Assembly: GCA_050730675.1 (NCBI GenBank)
Contig: JBOHNM010000087.1
Coordinates: forward strand, 1 to 17,330
Source of the DNA: JBOHNM01 sp050730675
GTDB taxonomy: Bacteria; Planctomycetota; Phycisphaerae; Phycisphaerales; UBA1924
Direction of reading: 5' to 3'
Length of the DNA: 17,330 bases
Position numbers and translations under genes: made by a program. Below are positions 6,822-13,902 of this stretch, in pieces. A model generated the notes under the pieces. The model was given only the letters and a program-made list of their open reading frames with translations, was not told where the DNA came from and made no database searches. How positions within the stretch are numbered: position 1 is the first letter of the stretch; each line of letters starts with the position of its first letter.

Positions 6822-7598
6822 GTGGCGGTCACGATCCAAACGCGCGAAGGTTCACCCCCATCTCCGATCCGGGGACCACGCTGTCGCGTGCCTTGCCGGG
6901 GATTCACACTCATCGATATTCTTGTGTCGATGTCGGTGATTGTCGTTTTGATCAGCCTGCTGCTGCCGAGCCTTGCCGCCATCCGCGAGACCACACGCAA
7001 GGTTGTGTGCGCCTCGAACGTGCGCCAGGTCGGCTTGGGCATCATGATGTACGCGCAGGACACCCGCGACGTCATCCCGTACAGCCGCTTCGCTCCCAAT
7101 GGCGTCACCACCCAGCCCAAGCCCGGGCTGACGATGAAGCTGCGGATTGTGACACCAACCGAGCACTTCGACGGCCTCGGCCGTTTGTTCGCATCGGACT
7201 ACCTCGCGGCGCCTGGCGTGTTCTACTGCCCGTCGCACCTGGCCGAGCACCGCTTCGACGAATACCGCAACCAGTGGGCCTCGCTCACCGGCGAGATCTA
7301 CGGCAACTATCAGTACCGTGGCGCGGCCCCCAACGGCCAGACCCGTCTGCCTTCACCGGCCCAGCGCGGCTTCGCGCTCGTGACTGATGGTCTGACCCAG
7401 ACCGACTTCAACCACAAAATCGGCTCCAACGTGCTGCTGGCCGACATGAGCCTCGCTTGGTTCGAGGACCAGAGCAAGCAGTTCCTGGCTCAGTTGCCCG
7501 TCAAGGATGTTGACGCTCAAGCTGATCAGAAGGTCCGCGACGCATGGATCGAACTGGACGCCAAGCTTGGCACCAGTTCTCCGCCGCCGCTGCCTTGA
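6822..7598 (+). CDS. Prepilin-like protein with N-terminal methylation motif (H-x9-DG-like family)
   Basis: A 258-residue type II secretion/pilin-like protein. A 27-residue basic leader ends at CRG, and the prepilin peptidase site is followed by FTLIDILVSMSVIVVLISLL, a single hydrophobic helix. The usual Glu at +5 of the mature chain is Asp. The later YCPSH and GNYQYRGA segments, the LVTDGL block and an H-x9-D motif (HKIGSNVLLAD, followed by M rather than G) place it near the large planctomycete pseudopilin family with DUF1559-like tails. The GTG start is supported by GGGAG (6810-6814), 7 bases upstream. No pilus assembly gene lies nearby, as is usual for these scattered paralogues. It probably sits in the envelope or a secretion pseudopilus; its exact role is unknown. 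Confidence 0.82.
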   Translation: MAVTIQTREGSPPSPIRGPRCRVPCRGFTLIDILVSMSVIVVLISLLLPSLAAIRETTRKVVCASNVRQVGLGIMMYAQDTRDVIPYSRFAPNGVTTQPKPGLTMKLRIVTPTEHFDGLGRLFASDYLAAPGVFYCPSHLAEHRFDEYRNQWASLTGEIYGNYQYRGAAPNGQTRLPSPAQRGFALVTDGLTQTDFNHKIGSNVLLADMSLAWFEDQSKQFLAQLPVKDVDAQADQKVRDAWIELDAKLGTSSPPPLP

Positions 7599-7677
7599 GA
7601 TTATCAACCGCAAGCGGATGTCACCCTGACGCGCCGCCGCGCCAACACTTGTCCCTGCGCGCACGCGAGGGCCCACC

Positions 7678-8748
7678 ATGACCAGCACGATCCGGCGTTC
7701 ACTGACGTTCTTCATGCTCTTGGCGGCACTGCACACCGGCGCCAGAGCCCAACTCGTGCCCGAGCGGGTGTACTACGGCAAGGGGCGGGCGATTCCGATG
7801 ATGGTGAAGGTCCCCGAGGCGCCGCCCGCCGCAGCCCCTGCCACTTCGACCCCAGCCGCGCCCGATGCGCCACCGCCCGCGCCCCCCCCGGCGCTGCCGA
7901 TCGAGATTCAACTCCTTGAACCTGTTACCGCCAAGCCCCTCGCCCGCGCTTCGGCCATGCCCGGCAAGGTCGATCTGGCGGCACTCTTCCCCGACCTTTG
8001 GCAGACCGCTGCGCCGCGGCTGGTCTTCGCGCAGCTCGTTGTCGGCGAGCGCAAGCTCGGCCCCCCGGTGGTGCTCCAACCGATGCTCACGCCGGTGACA
8101 GCGAGCATGGACCTGCGCAACCCGCAGGCGCCGCAGGTGGTCTTCCCGCCGGCTGATAAGCGAGAGCGCACGCACTCGGGCCTTCGCGCGTACGTGGACC
8201 AGGACGTGCTGCTGACCACCGACAAGGGCGAGATCCGTCTGCGTCTGCGGCCGGACGCAGCGCCGAACACATGCTGGAACTTCCGCGAACTCGTCGCCGG
8301 CGGCCTTTACACCGACGTGCTCTTCCATCGCGTCATCGCTCTTGACGGCAACGGCAAGCCCTTTATCATCCAGACCGGCGACCCTACCGGCACCGGCAAC
8401 GGCGGCCCGGGTTTTCACTTCAATCTCGAAGAGAGCACGCTCAAGCACGATTTCGGGACCGTGAGCATGGCCCGCGAGCCGCGCAACCCCAACGCCAACG
8501 GCTCGCAGTTTTTCATCGCGCTCTCGCGCGAGGGGGCGCGCCCGCTCGACGGCGCGTACTGCGCCTTCGCTCAGACGATCGATGGGGCAAACGTGATCGC
8601 CGCCATCGCCAAGACGCCCGTCTCCGGACCCGACGGCAAGCCCCTGCGAGCGCCCCGGCTGCTGAACGCCAAGCTCGTGGACGCCCCGTCCTACGGCGAC
8701 GGTCCCAACCCGGTGAAGATTGCCGGGGAAGACAAGGTCGAACGGTAG
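7678..8748 (+). CDS. Secreted cyclophilin-type peptidyl-prolyl cis-trans isomerase
   Basis: A 356-residue extracytoplasmic protein. A signal peptide (MTSTIRRSLTFFMLLAALH, cleavage probably after ARA at about residue 24) is followed by a Pro/Ala-rich linker at about residues 45-75. Next comes a region of about 100 residues that I do not recognise, and a cyclophilin domain at about 176-345. Hallmarks are the KGEIRLRL strand, APNTCWNF, LFHRVI (F216, H217, R218, the active-site arginine block), FIIQTGDPTGTGNGGPGF and GSQFFIALS. The enzyme would isomerise X-Pro bonds and help fold exported proteins. GAGGG lies 7 bases before the ATG. The 79-base gap after the prepilin gene has no terminator, so co-transcription is possible. 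Confidence 0.92.
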   Translation: MTSTIRRSLTFFMLLAALHTGARAQLVPERVYYGKGRAIPMMVKVPEAPPAAAPATSTPAAPDAPPPAPPPALPIEIQLLEPVTAKPLARASAMPGKVDLAALFPDLWQTAAPRLVFAQLVVGERKLGPPVVLQPMLTPVTASMDLRNPQAPQVVFPPADKRERTHSGLRAYVDQDVLLTTDKGEIRLRLRPDAAPNTCWNFRELVAGGLYTDVLFHRVIALDGNGKPFIIQTGDPTGTGNGGPGFHFNLEESTLKHDFGTVSMAREPRNPNANGSQFFIALSREGARPLDGAYCAFAQTIDGANVIAAIAKTPVSGPDGKPLRAPRLLNAKLVDAPSYGDGPNPVKIAGEDKVER

Positions 8749-8795
8749 TAAGCACAGAAATACGACATCTGAGCCCTACAGGACCCGTCGGCCCT

Positions 8796-8810
8796 ATGGC
8801 AAACGGCCAT
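8796..8810. promoter_or_regulatory. Short inverted repeat upstream of deoC
   Basis: ATGGC (8796-8800), spacer AAACG, GCCAT (8806-8810). It lies just upstream of where a -35 element would fall for the TACAAT at 8834. A regulator site is possible, but five pairs is a weak signal. Confidence 0.2.
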
Positions 8811-8833
8811 TTCATGCCGACAGTCCACCCCAC

Positions 8834-8839
8834 TACAAT
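8834..8839 (+). promoter_or_regulatory. Candidate -10 (TACAAT) of deoC
   Basis: TACAAT is followed by GTCCACC and then GTG at 8847, a 7-base spacing that fits a leaderless transcript. The same hexamer in the same position precedes the aldehyde dehydrogenase gene. A -35 (TTCATG, 8811-8816, 17-base spacer) is weak. Confidence 0.45.
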
Positions 8840-8846
8840 GTCCACC

Positions 8847-9851
8847 GTGACCAAGACCACCGTCGATAAAGTGATGGCCGAGTCCCGCGCGGCGTCGTTC
8901 ACCAAGCGATCGATCAAGTCCTCCACCAAGCTCTCGGGCCTCAAGCTCGCCCTGTCGATGGTGGATCTGACGACTCTTGAGGGCAAGGACACGCCGGAGA
9001 AGGTCCGCAGTCTTTGCCGCAAGGCCGCCAGCCCCGGCGATGGCATGGCTCTGGGCGAATTGCCAACGGTGGCCGCCGTCTGCGTGTATCCGACGATGGT
9101 CGCCGCGGCGAAGAAAGAACTGACCAAGCTCGGCGTCGCCGGTCGGGTCAAGATCGCTTCCGTCGCCACGGGTTTCCCCAGCGGGCAGTACACGCTGCGC
9201 GGTCGCCTCGACGATGTCCGGCGCGCCGTCGATGCCGGCGCCGACGAGATCGACATGGTCATCTCGCGCGGCGCGTTCCTTTCCGGCGACCGCAAGCTTG
9301 TGCATGACGAGATCGCGGCCACGGTCGAAGCCTGCGGGTGGGCGTTCACAATGCCCAAGGCCGGCGCTCGCAAGGCCGCCAAGCCGACCGCAACCAAGCA
9401 CGGCGCGCACCTCAAGGTCATCCTTGAGACCGGCGAGCTTGAAACGCTCGACAACGCCCGCCAGGCCAGCGACCTCGCCATTGAGGTGATGCACGGAACC
9501 GGGCTGACGAGCATCCCCGGCGCGGGGTTCATCAAGACCTCCACCGGCAAGGTCGAGCCCGCGGCGACCATGCCCGTCACCCTCGTCATGCTCGAGGCCA
9601 TCCGCGACCACTGGCTCGCGACCGGCGAGCTGGTCGGCATGAAACCCGCCGGCGGCATCCGCAATTCCAAGTCCGCCCTGCACTACCTCGTCATGCTGAA
9701 AGAGACGCTGGGCACGATCGAGGACGGCGCGTACCTCTCGCCCGACCTCTTCCGCTTCGGCGCTTCAGCGCTCGTCAACGACCTCTGCCGCCAGATCGCT
9801 TGGATGCAGAAGGGGCGGTATTCGGCGCGGTACGACTTTGCGGAGGCGTGA
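8847..9851 (+). CDS. deoC: Deoxyribose-phosphate aldolase
   Basis: A class I aldolase that cleaves 2-deoxyribose 5-phosphate into acetaldehyde and glyceraldehyde 3-phosphate in deoxynucleoside catabolism. The 334-residue chain is of the longer eukaryote/actinomycete-like type. Motifs are MVDLTTLEGKDT, AAVCVYP, ASVATGFPSGQ, DAGADEIDMVISRG, KVILETGEL, FIKTSTGK with the Schiff-base lysine (K230), and GMKPAGGIR with the second active-site lysine (K266). A Lys/Ala-rich insert (about residues 165-186) splits the block that in the human enzyme runs directly from ACG to AHLK. The start is uncertain: ATG 8796 and ATG 8838 are in frame, but ATG 8838 overlaps TACAAT, and GTG 8847 sits 7 bases behind it. 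None has a Shine-Dalgarno sequence. Confidence 0.93.
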   Translation: MTKTTVDKVMAESRAASFTKRSIKSSTKLSGLKLALSMVDLTTLEGKDTPEKVRSLCRKAASPGDGMALGELPTVAAVCVYPTMVAAAKKELTKLGVAGRVKIASVATGFPSGQYTLRGRLDDVRRAVDAGADEIDMVISRGAFLSGDRKLVHDEIAATVEACGWAFTMPKAGARKAAKPTATKHGAHLKVILETGELETLDNARQASDLAIEVMHGTGLTSIPGAGFIKTSTGKVEPAATMPVTLVMLEAIRDHWLATGELVGMKPAGGIRNSKSALHYLVMLKETLGTIEDGAYLSPDLFRFGASALVNDLCRQIAWMQKGRYSARYDFAEA

Positions 9852-9872
9852 ATCCGTCGATTCGCGAACGGG

Positions 9873-9878
9873 TATCTT
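9873..9878 (+). promoter_or_regulatory. Candidate -10 (TATCTT) of first zinc-ribbon gene
   Basis: TATCTT is followed by GTGTC and then ATG at 9884. It lies 21 bases beyond the deoC stop, and no Shine-Dalgarno sequence is present. No -35 is obvious. Confidence 0.3.
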
Positions 9879-9883
9879 GTGTC

Positions 9884-10582
9884 ATGCGAGCGAGCTGTGC
9901 GGTGCCGATCATGGTTTGGATCGCGGTCGGCGCGGTGCTGAACATACTTGCCGCATGGACATGCGCGATGCTCGAGTTCAAGAGCAGAACTTTGAGCTTT
10001 GTGGGCGACGCTTCGCTTGATTCCATGCCCTCGGTTGCCGAAGCGTGCATCAATGATCCGGCGTACACAAGCCGGTTTCCGGATCGAAGAACGGGACTGA
10101 ATCGATGGGTCATTGTCTATTGGACCCACACGACCGATCGCTACGCCAGATGGTTTGATCACGAGACTTCGGATTCTCACACCTATTCGTACTTGAAATT
10201 TGGGCTTCCGTTCCGTTCGCTCGAACGGGTAGAAGAACGATGGTCGGATCTCACGCCGCGGCAGCAGTGGGGAGTGCGACGTGAAGCCGGCATGCGCGGA
10301 GGTTGGCCTTTTCCGACAAATGAAGAACGAAGTCTTGCGAGTTGGGACAGATCCGTCACCCATCCGCTACCGCTCGTCCCGCTGTGGCTCGGGTTTATGC
10401 TCAACACGTGCATATACGGCATGCTCGCGGTCGGCGTGTGGCTTGTGACGACGCGTGTCGCGCGGCGCTTCTGCCGACATGTTCGCGTTGGCCGCGGTCT
10501 CTGCCCGCGCTGCAATTATCCGATCGGAACGTCTCCACTCTGCACCGAATGCGGTGAACCCATCCCCGCCCCGCGCATCTAA
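9884..10582 (+). CDS. Two-helix membrane protein with C-terminal zinc ribbon (paralogue 1)
   Basis: A 232-residue protein of unknown function. Helix 1 is at about residues 8-29 (PIMVWIAVGAVLNILAAW). Then comes a polar domain of about 130 residues with FGLPFRSLERVEERWSD, helix 2 at about 166-190 (LWLGFMLNTCIYGMLAVGVW), a basic stretch, and a four-cysteine ribbon (C207, C210, C220, C223: CPRCNYPIGTSPLCTECGEP). It is a diverged paralogue of the next gene, with the same order of parts. Base composition is unlike its neighbours: 10081-10200 is 58/120 G+C by my count, about 48%. The ATG at 9884 is preceded by TATCTT and has no ribosome site. Ribbons of the C-x2-C-x-YP...C-x2-CG type are common in planctomycete membrane proteins, but I know of no assigned function. 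Confidence 0.75.
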   Translation: MRASCAVPIMVWIAVGAVLNILAAWTCAMLEFKSRTLSFVGDASLDSMPSVAEACINDPAYTSRFPDRRTGLNRWVIVYWTHTTDRYARWFDHETSDSHTYSYLKFGLPFRSLERVEERWSDLTPRQQWGVRREAGMRGGWPFPTNEERSLASWDRSVTHPLPLVPLWLGFMLNTCIYGMLAVGVWLVTTRVARRFCRHVRVGRGLCPRCNYPIGTSPLCTECGEPIPAPRI

Positions 10583-10586
10583 TGAT

Positions 10587-11258
10587 TTGACGACTTCTCC
10601 TGAGTCGCTTCCAACACCGGAGCCGCTCCTGCTCACCCGCCTTCGCCATGAAGGGACCGCGCTCCTCTTTGCCGCGTTCTTCGGTCTGGTGGTGACCGTC
10701 CTGGTCGCGTGGCTCTGCCAGATCCGCTCGAGCGTCTCGATCGTCGATGTCGATCCGACCGGCGGCAGGCGTGACTGGCCCTCCAAGTTCCAAGCGTCGA
10801 TCAACGCGCCGGGCTACTGGCATGCCTCGCGCGGCTTCGGGCGCTCGGGCGAGCTGTATGCGGCATTCGGCGGCTCGTCGCGCTCCATGCAGAACGAGAT
10901 GGTCTTCATCCAGTCCGCCGGCTGGCCGATGCGCGCCCTCGAGATGGTCCGCTGGACCGACCCCACCACCAACAAGGAAGTCAGCGAGCACTCGGTCACC
11001 CTGCCACAGACGGTCTACCTGCCGGACTGGGTCGCGGGCCAACCGGTGCCGGCCCTGCCGGTCTGGCCCGGGATCGTTATCGACATCCTGGCCTTCGGCG
11101 TGATCGGCTGGGGCTTGGTCAAGGGGCTGCGATGGTGCCGCGGACGGCTCCGACACTGGCGTGGCCGGTGTGCGGGGTGTGGATATCCCCGCGGGACGGG
11201 TGAAGTCTGCGTCGAATGCGGTCGGGCGCTAGGGAATTCACCGGAGTTAAGTGGCTGA
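10587..11258 (+). CDS. Two-helix membrane protein with C-terminal zinc ribbon (paralogue 2)
   Basis: A protein of about 223 residues built like the preceding gene. It has helix 1 at about 22-44 (EGTALLFAAFFGLVVTVLVA), a polar domain with SAGWPMRALEMVRWTDPTTN, helix 2 at about 162-183 (LPVWPGIVIDILAFGVIGWG), a basic stretch, and a ribbon CAGCGYPRGTGEVCVECG (C195, C198, C208, C211). The shared motif is G-x-P-x-R-x-LE-x-V, followed a few residues later by W-x-D. The start is uncertain. TTG at 10587 lies 4 bases after the stop of paralogue 1 but has no ribosome site. An ATG at 10479 would overlap paralogue 1 by 104 bases and encode an unrelated-looking extension. G+C is near the window average (39/60 in 10861-10920). 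The function is unknown. Confidence 0.72.
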   Translation: MTTSPESLPTPEPLLLTRLRHEGTALLFAAFFGLVVTVLVAWLCQIRSSVSIVDVDPTGGRRDWPSKFQASINAPGYWHASRGFGRSGELYAAFGGSSRSMQNEMVFIQSAGWPMRALEMVRWTDPTTNKEVSEHSVTLPQTVYLPDWVAGQPVPALPVWPGIVIDILAFGVIGWGLVKGLRWCRGRLRHWRGRCAGCGYPRGTGEVCVECGRALGNSPELSG

Positions 11259-11397
11259 TTCTGTCGAGTTGCCATTGTTTCCCTGCCTTGCGACAGGCAG
11301 ACCGCCGTTACGCATCGAATAGTGTCCCGTCCAGAGGAGTTGTCGTGCCGGCGCGTGGATTCGCCGTCGCTCAGATCGTCGCTGTTGGTTGATAGTT
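11259..11397. other. Gap upstream of the PEP-CTERM-like gene
   Basis: No gene is seen. It holds a 6-bp inverted repeat, CTGCCT (11283-11288) with AGGCAG (11295-11300), which has no T-run behind it. The reading frame of the next gene is open through the end of this stretch (from 11322), but its ribosome site argues that translation begins at 11412. Confidence 0.4.
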
Positions 11398-11404
11398 GGG
11401 AGGG
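11398..11404 (+). promoter_or_regulatory. Shine-Dalgarno site that fixes the start of the PEP-CTERM-like gene
   Basis: GGGAGGG with a 7-base spacer before GTG at 11412. The protein from that codon opens directly into a signal peptide. The longer reading from GTG 11322 would bury the signal peptide 30 residues inside. Confidence 0.8.
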
Positions 11405-11411
11405 ATCGTTC

Positions 11412-12182
11412 GTGCCCTGCGCACCTTGCCGCGCCATCGCGTGTGTGTTCGTATTGATCGCTGCGACGGCGGTGGTGGGGACCGCGCACGCGCAGTCGCC
11501 ACGGATTTCGCTTGATGAGGGCTTCGAGTCCGTTCCGAGCATGTTCACCGGCGACAACCCGTGGTCGCAGAGCAACCGCAGCGAGCCGCCGGGGACCGAC
11601 CTTGCGCGAGTGCCGTGGCGTCAAGGGTCTGCGGCGTTCTTCGGCGCTCAGGGCGGGCCATCGACTTCGTTCATCGTCGTGACATTCGAGAGCGCCCAGG
11701 GCACGGGCACCATCAGCAATTGGCTGGTGACGCCGACACTGCTGATGCACAACGGCGATGTGCTCTCGTTCTCGACGCGCACGGTCTCCAGCATCATCTT
11801 CCCGGATCGGATGCAGGTCCGGATGAGCGAGGCGGGGGACAGCCTCGACCTCGGTGAGGGCGCTTTCGGTGTCGGCGACTTCTCGCGGCTGCTGCTCGAG
11901 ATCAATCCTCACCAGCTCGATGCCCCGGCCTTCCGCACCGACGATCCCGATAACTCCACATATCCAAATACGTGGACGGACTTCTCGATCACGATCGACG
12001 GCCTCACCGCCCCGACCGTCGGACGCATCGGCTTCCGCTATTTTGTCATGGGCGGCGGCACCACGGGCGAGAGCTCGCAGGCCATCGCGATCGACTCGCT
12101 GACGTATACGCCAGTCCCCGTCCCCGGCGCGGCCCTACTGCTGGGCGGGGCGGGCTTGTTGGCCGGCCGCCGTCGCCGCTGA
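11412..12182 (+). CDS. Secreted protein with choice-of-anchor J-like domain and PEP-CTERM-like tail
   Basis: A 256-residue exported protein. The signal peptide (about residues 1-28, ending TAHAQ) is followed by a beta-rich domain similar to the 'choice-of-anchor J' family. Features are EGFESVPSMF near the start, WRQGSAAFFGAQ, TISNWLVTPTLLMHNGDVLS, then FSTRTV and DRMQVRMSEAG. The C-terminus carries a short sorting-type signal: VPVPGAALLLGG, a hydrophobic stretch and a closing run of arginines. This layout fits export followed by exosortase/archaeosortase-like processing at the cell surface. The motif has VPVPG where VPEP is usual, so recognition by a sortase is inferred. No exosortase gene lies in the window. 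The role is unknown; such domains often bind carbohydrate or other ligands. Confidence 0.8.
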   Translation: MPCAPCRAIACVFVLIAATAVVGTAHAQSPRISLDEGFESVPSMFTGDNPWSQSNRSEPPGTDLARVPWRQGSAAFFGAQGGPSTSFIVVTFESAQGTGTISNWLVTPTLLMHNGDVLSFSTRTVSSIIFPDRMQVRMSEAGDSLDLGEGAFGVGDFSRLLLEINPHQLDAPAFRTDDPDNSTYPNTWTDFSITIDGLTAPTVGRIGFRYFVMGGGTTGESSQAIAIDSLTYTPVPVPGAALLLGGAGLLAGRRRR

Positions 12183-12237
12183 TTTCACCGCAATTCGCCG
12201 TGTTTTCGTGCGGAGTTCGCTGCGGGCGGCGAACTTC

Positions 12238-12243
12238 TACAAT
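12238..12243 (+). promoter_or_regulatory. Candidate -10 (TACAAT) of the aldehyde dehydrogenase
   Basis: TACAAT is followed by CGGCCT and then ATG at 12250. TTCGCT (12216-12221) lies 16 bases upstream as a poor -35. There is no ribosome site, so a leaderless transcript is likely. Confidence 0.45.
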
Positions 12244-12249
12244 CGGCCT

Positions 12250-13803
12250 ATGGGCAAGACCTCAGCACGCTCCCGCCCGGCCGCCAAAACGCCGCACCTC
12301 AACGGCGTCGCGCACCAGAATGGGAAGGCTCACGCTCCTGCTCCCGCCAAAGCCGCGCTCGCAAAGGCTACCGGCGGCTGGGACTACGCCCCTGCCCCCG
12401 AGACCGCTAAGGTCACCATCGCCCCGCGCTACGGCCACTACATCGGCGGCAAGTTCGTCGAGCCCTCCGGCGGTAAGCACTTCGCCACCATCAACCCGGC
12501 GACCGAGCAGACGCTCTCCGAGATCGCCCTCGGCTCCAGCAATGACGTCGACCGCGCCGTGGACGCCGCTCGCAAAGCCCAGCCCGCGTGGGCGGCTCTG
12601 AGCGGCGCCGAGCGCGGCAAGTATCTGTTCCGGATCGCCCGGCGCATCCAGGAGCGTGCTCGCGAGCTGGCGATCCTCGAGACGATGGACGGCGGCAAGC
12701 CCATCAAGGAATCGCGCGACGTCGATATCCCGCTGGTCGCCCAGCACTTCTTCTACCACGCGGGCTGGGCCGACAAGCTCCAGTACGCCTTTGCCGGGCG
12801 CACGCCGCGACCCATCGGCGTATGCGGCCAGATCATTCCGTGGAACTTCCCGCTGCTGATGGCTGCGTGGAAGCTTGCGCCGGCGCTCGCGTGCGGCAAC
12901 ACGTGCGTGCTCAAGCCCGCCGAGACCACCTCGCTCACCGCGCTGCGGTTGGCCGAGATCTTTGAAGAAATCGGGCTGCCTCCAGGCGTGGTGAACATGG
13001 TGACCGGCGCGGGCGAGACCGGTGCCGCGATCGTCAACCACCCGGACATCAACAAAATTGCGTTTACTGGGTCGACGGAGGTAGGTAAACGGATTGCCGC
13101 GGCCGTCGCCGGGACCAACAAGCGATTGACGCTCGAGCTCGGAGGCAAGTCGGCCCACTTGATCTTCGAGGATGCCCCGATCGACCAGGCCGTCGAGGGG
13201 ATCATCGAAGGGATCTACTTCAACCAGGGGCACGTCTGCTGCGCCGGCAGCCGCCTGTTCGTGCAGGAGGGTGTCGTCGACCAGGTCGTCCGCAAAATCA
13301 AGATCCGACTGGCGAGCCTGCGCGTCGGCGACCCGCTCGACAAGAACACCGATGTCGGCGCGATCAACTCGCGCGAGCAGCTCACCAAGATCAACCAGTA
13401 CCTCCAGGTCGGCCGCGACGAAGGCGCCGAGCTGCACGAGCCCGGCCGCGGAGATCTGCCCAAGAAGGGCTTCTTCTGCCGCCCGTGCTTCTTCACCGGC
13501 GTGCAGCCGAGCCACGTGATCGCCCGCGAGGAGATCTTCGGCCCGGTGCTGGCGATCCTCACCTTCCGCACGCCCGAAGAGGGTCTGCAGCGTGCCAACA
13601 ACTCGCCGTATGGCCTGGCCGCGGGCGTGTGGACGGACAAGGGGAGCAAGATCCTTGAGGTTGCCCGCAAGCTCGAGGCGGGCGTGGTGTGGTGCAACAC
13701 CTACAACAAGTTCGATGCCGCATCCCCCTTCGGCGGCTACAAGGAAAGCGGTTTCGGCCGCGAGGGCGGGGTGCATGGCCTGCGGGCGTATGTGGAGGTT
13801 TGA
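12250..13803 (+). CDS. NAD(P)-dependent aldehyde dehydrogenase
   Basis: A full-length 517-residue aldehyde dehydrogenase. Family motifs are all present: INPATEQTLSEIA, HAGWADKL, IPWNFPLLMAAWK with the oxyanion-hole Asn (N199), KPAETTSLTALRLAEI, FTGSTEVGK of the cofactor site, LELGGKSAH with the general-base Glu (E296), FNQGHVCCAGSR with the nucleophilic Cys (C330), EEIFGPVLAILTF and SPFGGYKESGFGREGG. It oxidises an aldehyde to the acid; acetaldehyde from DeoC is the natural candidate, by inference. Residues of about 1-43 are an Ala/Lys/Pro-rich extension before the YAPAPE block where I recall related actinomycete proteins beginning. The ATG at 12250 follows TACAAT by 6 bases. The chain closely resembles ALDHs I recall beside deoC in actinomycetes. 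Confidence 0.95.
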   Translation: MGKTSARSRPAAKTPHLNGVAHQNGKAHAPAPAKAALAKATGGWDYAPAPETAKVTIAPRYGHYIGGKFVEPSGGKHFATINPATEQTLSEIALGSSNDVDRAVDAARKAQPAWAALSGAERGKYLFRIARRIQERARELAILETMDGGKPIKESRDVDIPLVAQHFFYHAGWADKLQYAFAGRTPRPIGVCGQIIPWNFPLLMAAWKLAPALACGNTCVLKPAETTSLTALRLAEIFEEIGLPPGVVNMVTGAGETGAAIVNHPDINKIAFTGSTEVGKRIAAAVAGTNKRLTLELGGKSAHLIFEDAPIDQAVEGIIEGIYFNQGHVCCAGSRLFVQEGVVDQVVRKIKIRLASLRVGDPLDKNTDVGAINSREQLTKINQYLQVGRDEGAELHEPGRGDLPKKGFFCRPCFFTGVQPSHVIAREEIFGPVLAILTFRTPEEGLQRANNSPYGLAAGVWTDKGSKILEVARKLEAGVVWCNTYNKFDAASPFGGYKESGFGREGGVHGLRAYVEV

Positions 13804-13823
13804 GTTGTCCGCCACGTCAACAC

Positions 13824-13844
13824 GCGTGACATCGGCGTGACATC
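13824..13844. repeat. Two direct copies of GCGTGACATC, 11 bases apart
   Basis: GCGTGACATC occurs at 13824-13833 and 13835-13844 in the gap before the SIMPL gene. A period of 11 puts both copies on the same face of the helix, as for a tandem activator or regulator site. Confidence 0.35.
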
Positions 13845-13902
13845 CAAGTGCCGTCGGCGAGCGTTGACCATGCAAGCGAGAGCACGATTCCAGGAGCATG
13901 AT

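Noticed and set aside
10455..10586. Upstream extension of the second zinc-ribbon protein
   Set aside because: It would overlap the coding ribbon end of paralogue 1, and the added residues have no counterpart in the paralogue.
11322..11411. GTG 11322 as start of the PEP-CTERM-like protein
   Set aside because: It places 30 residues before the signal peptide. GGGAGGG seven bases before GTG 11412 is far better.
13864..13892. TTGACC as a -35 for the SIMPL gene
   Set aside because: The matching -10 position (around 13887) reads ATTCCA-like sequence that also merges into the ribosome site, so the pair is not convincing.
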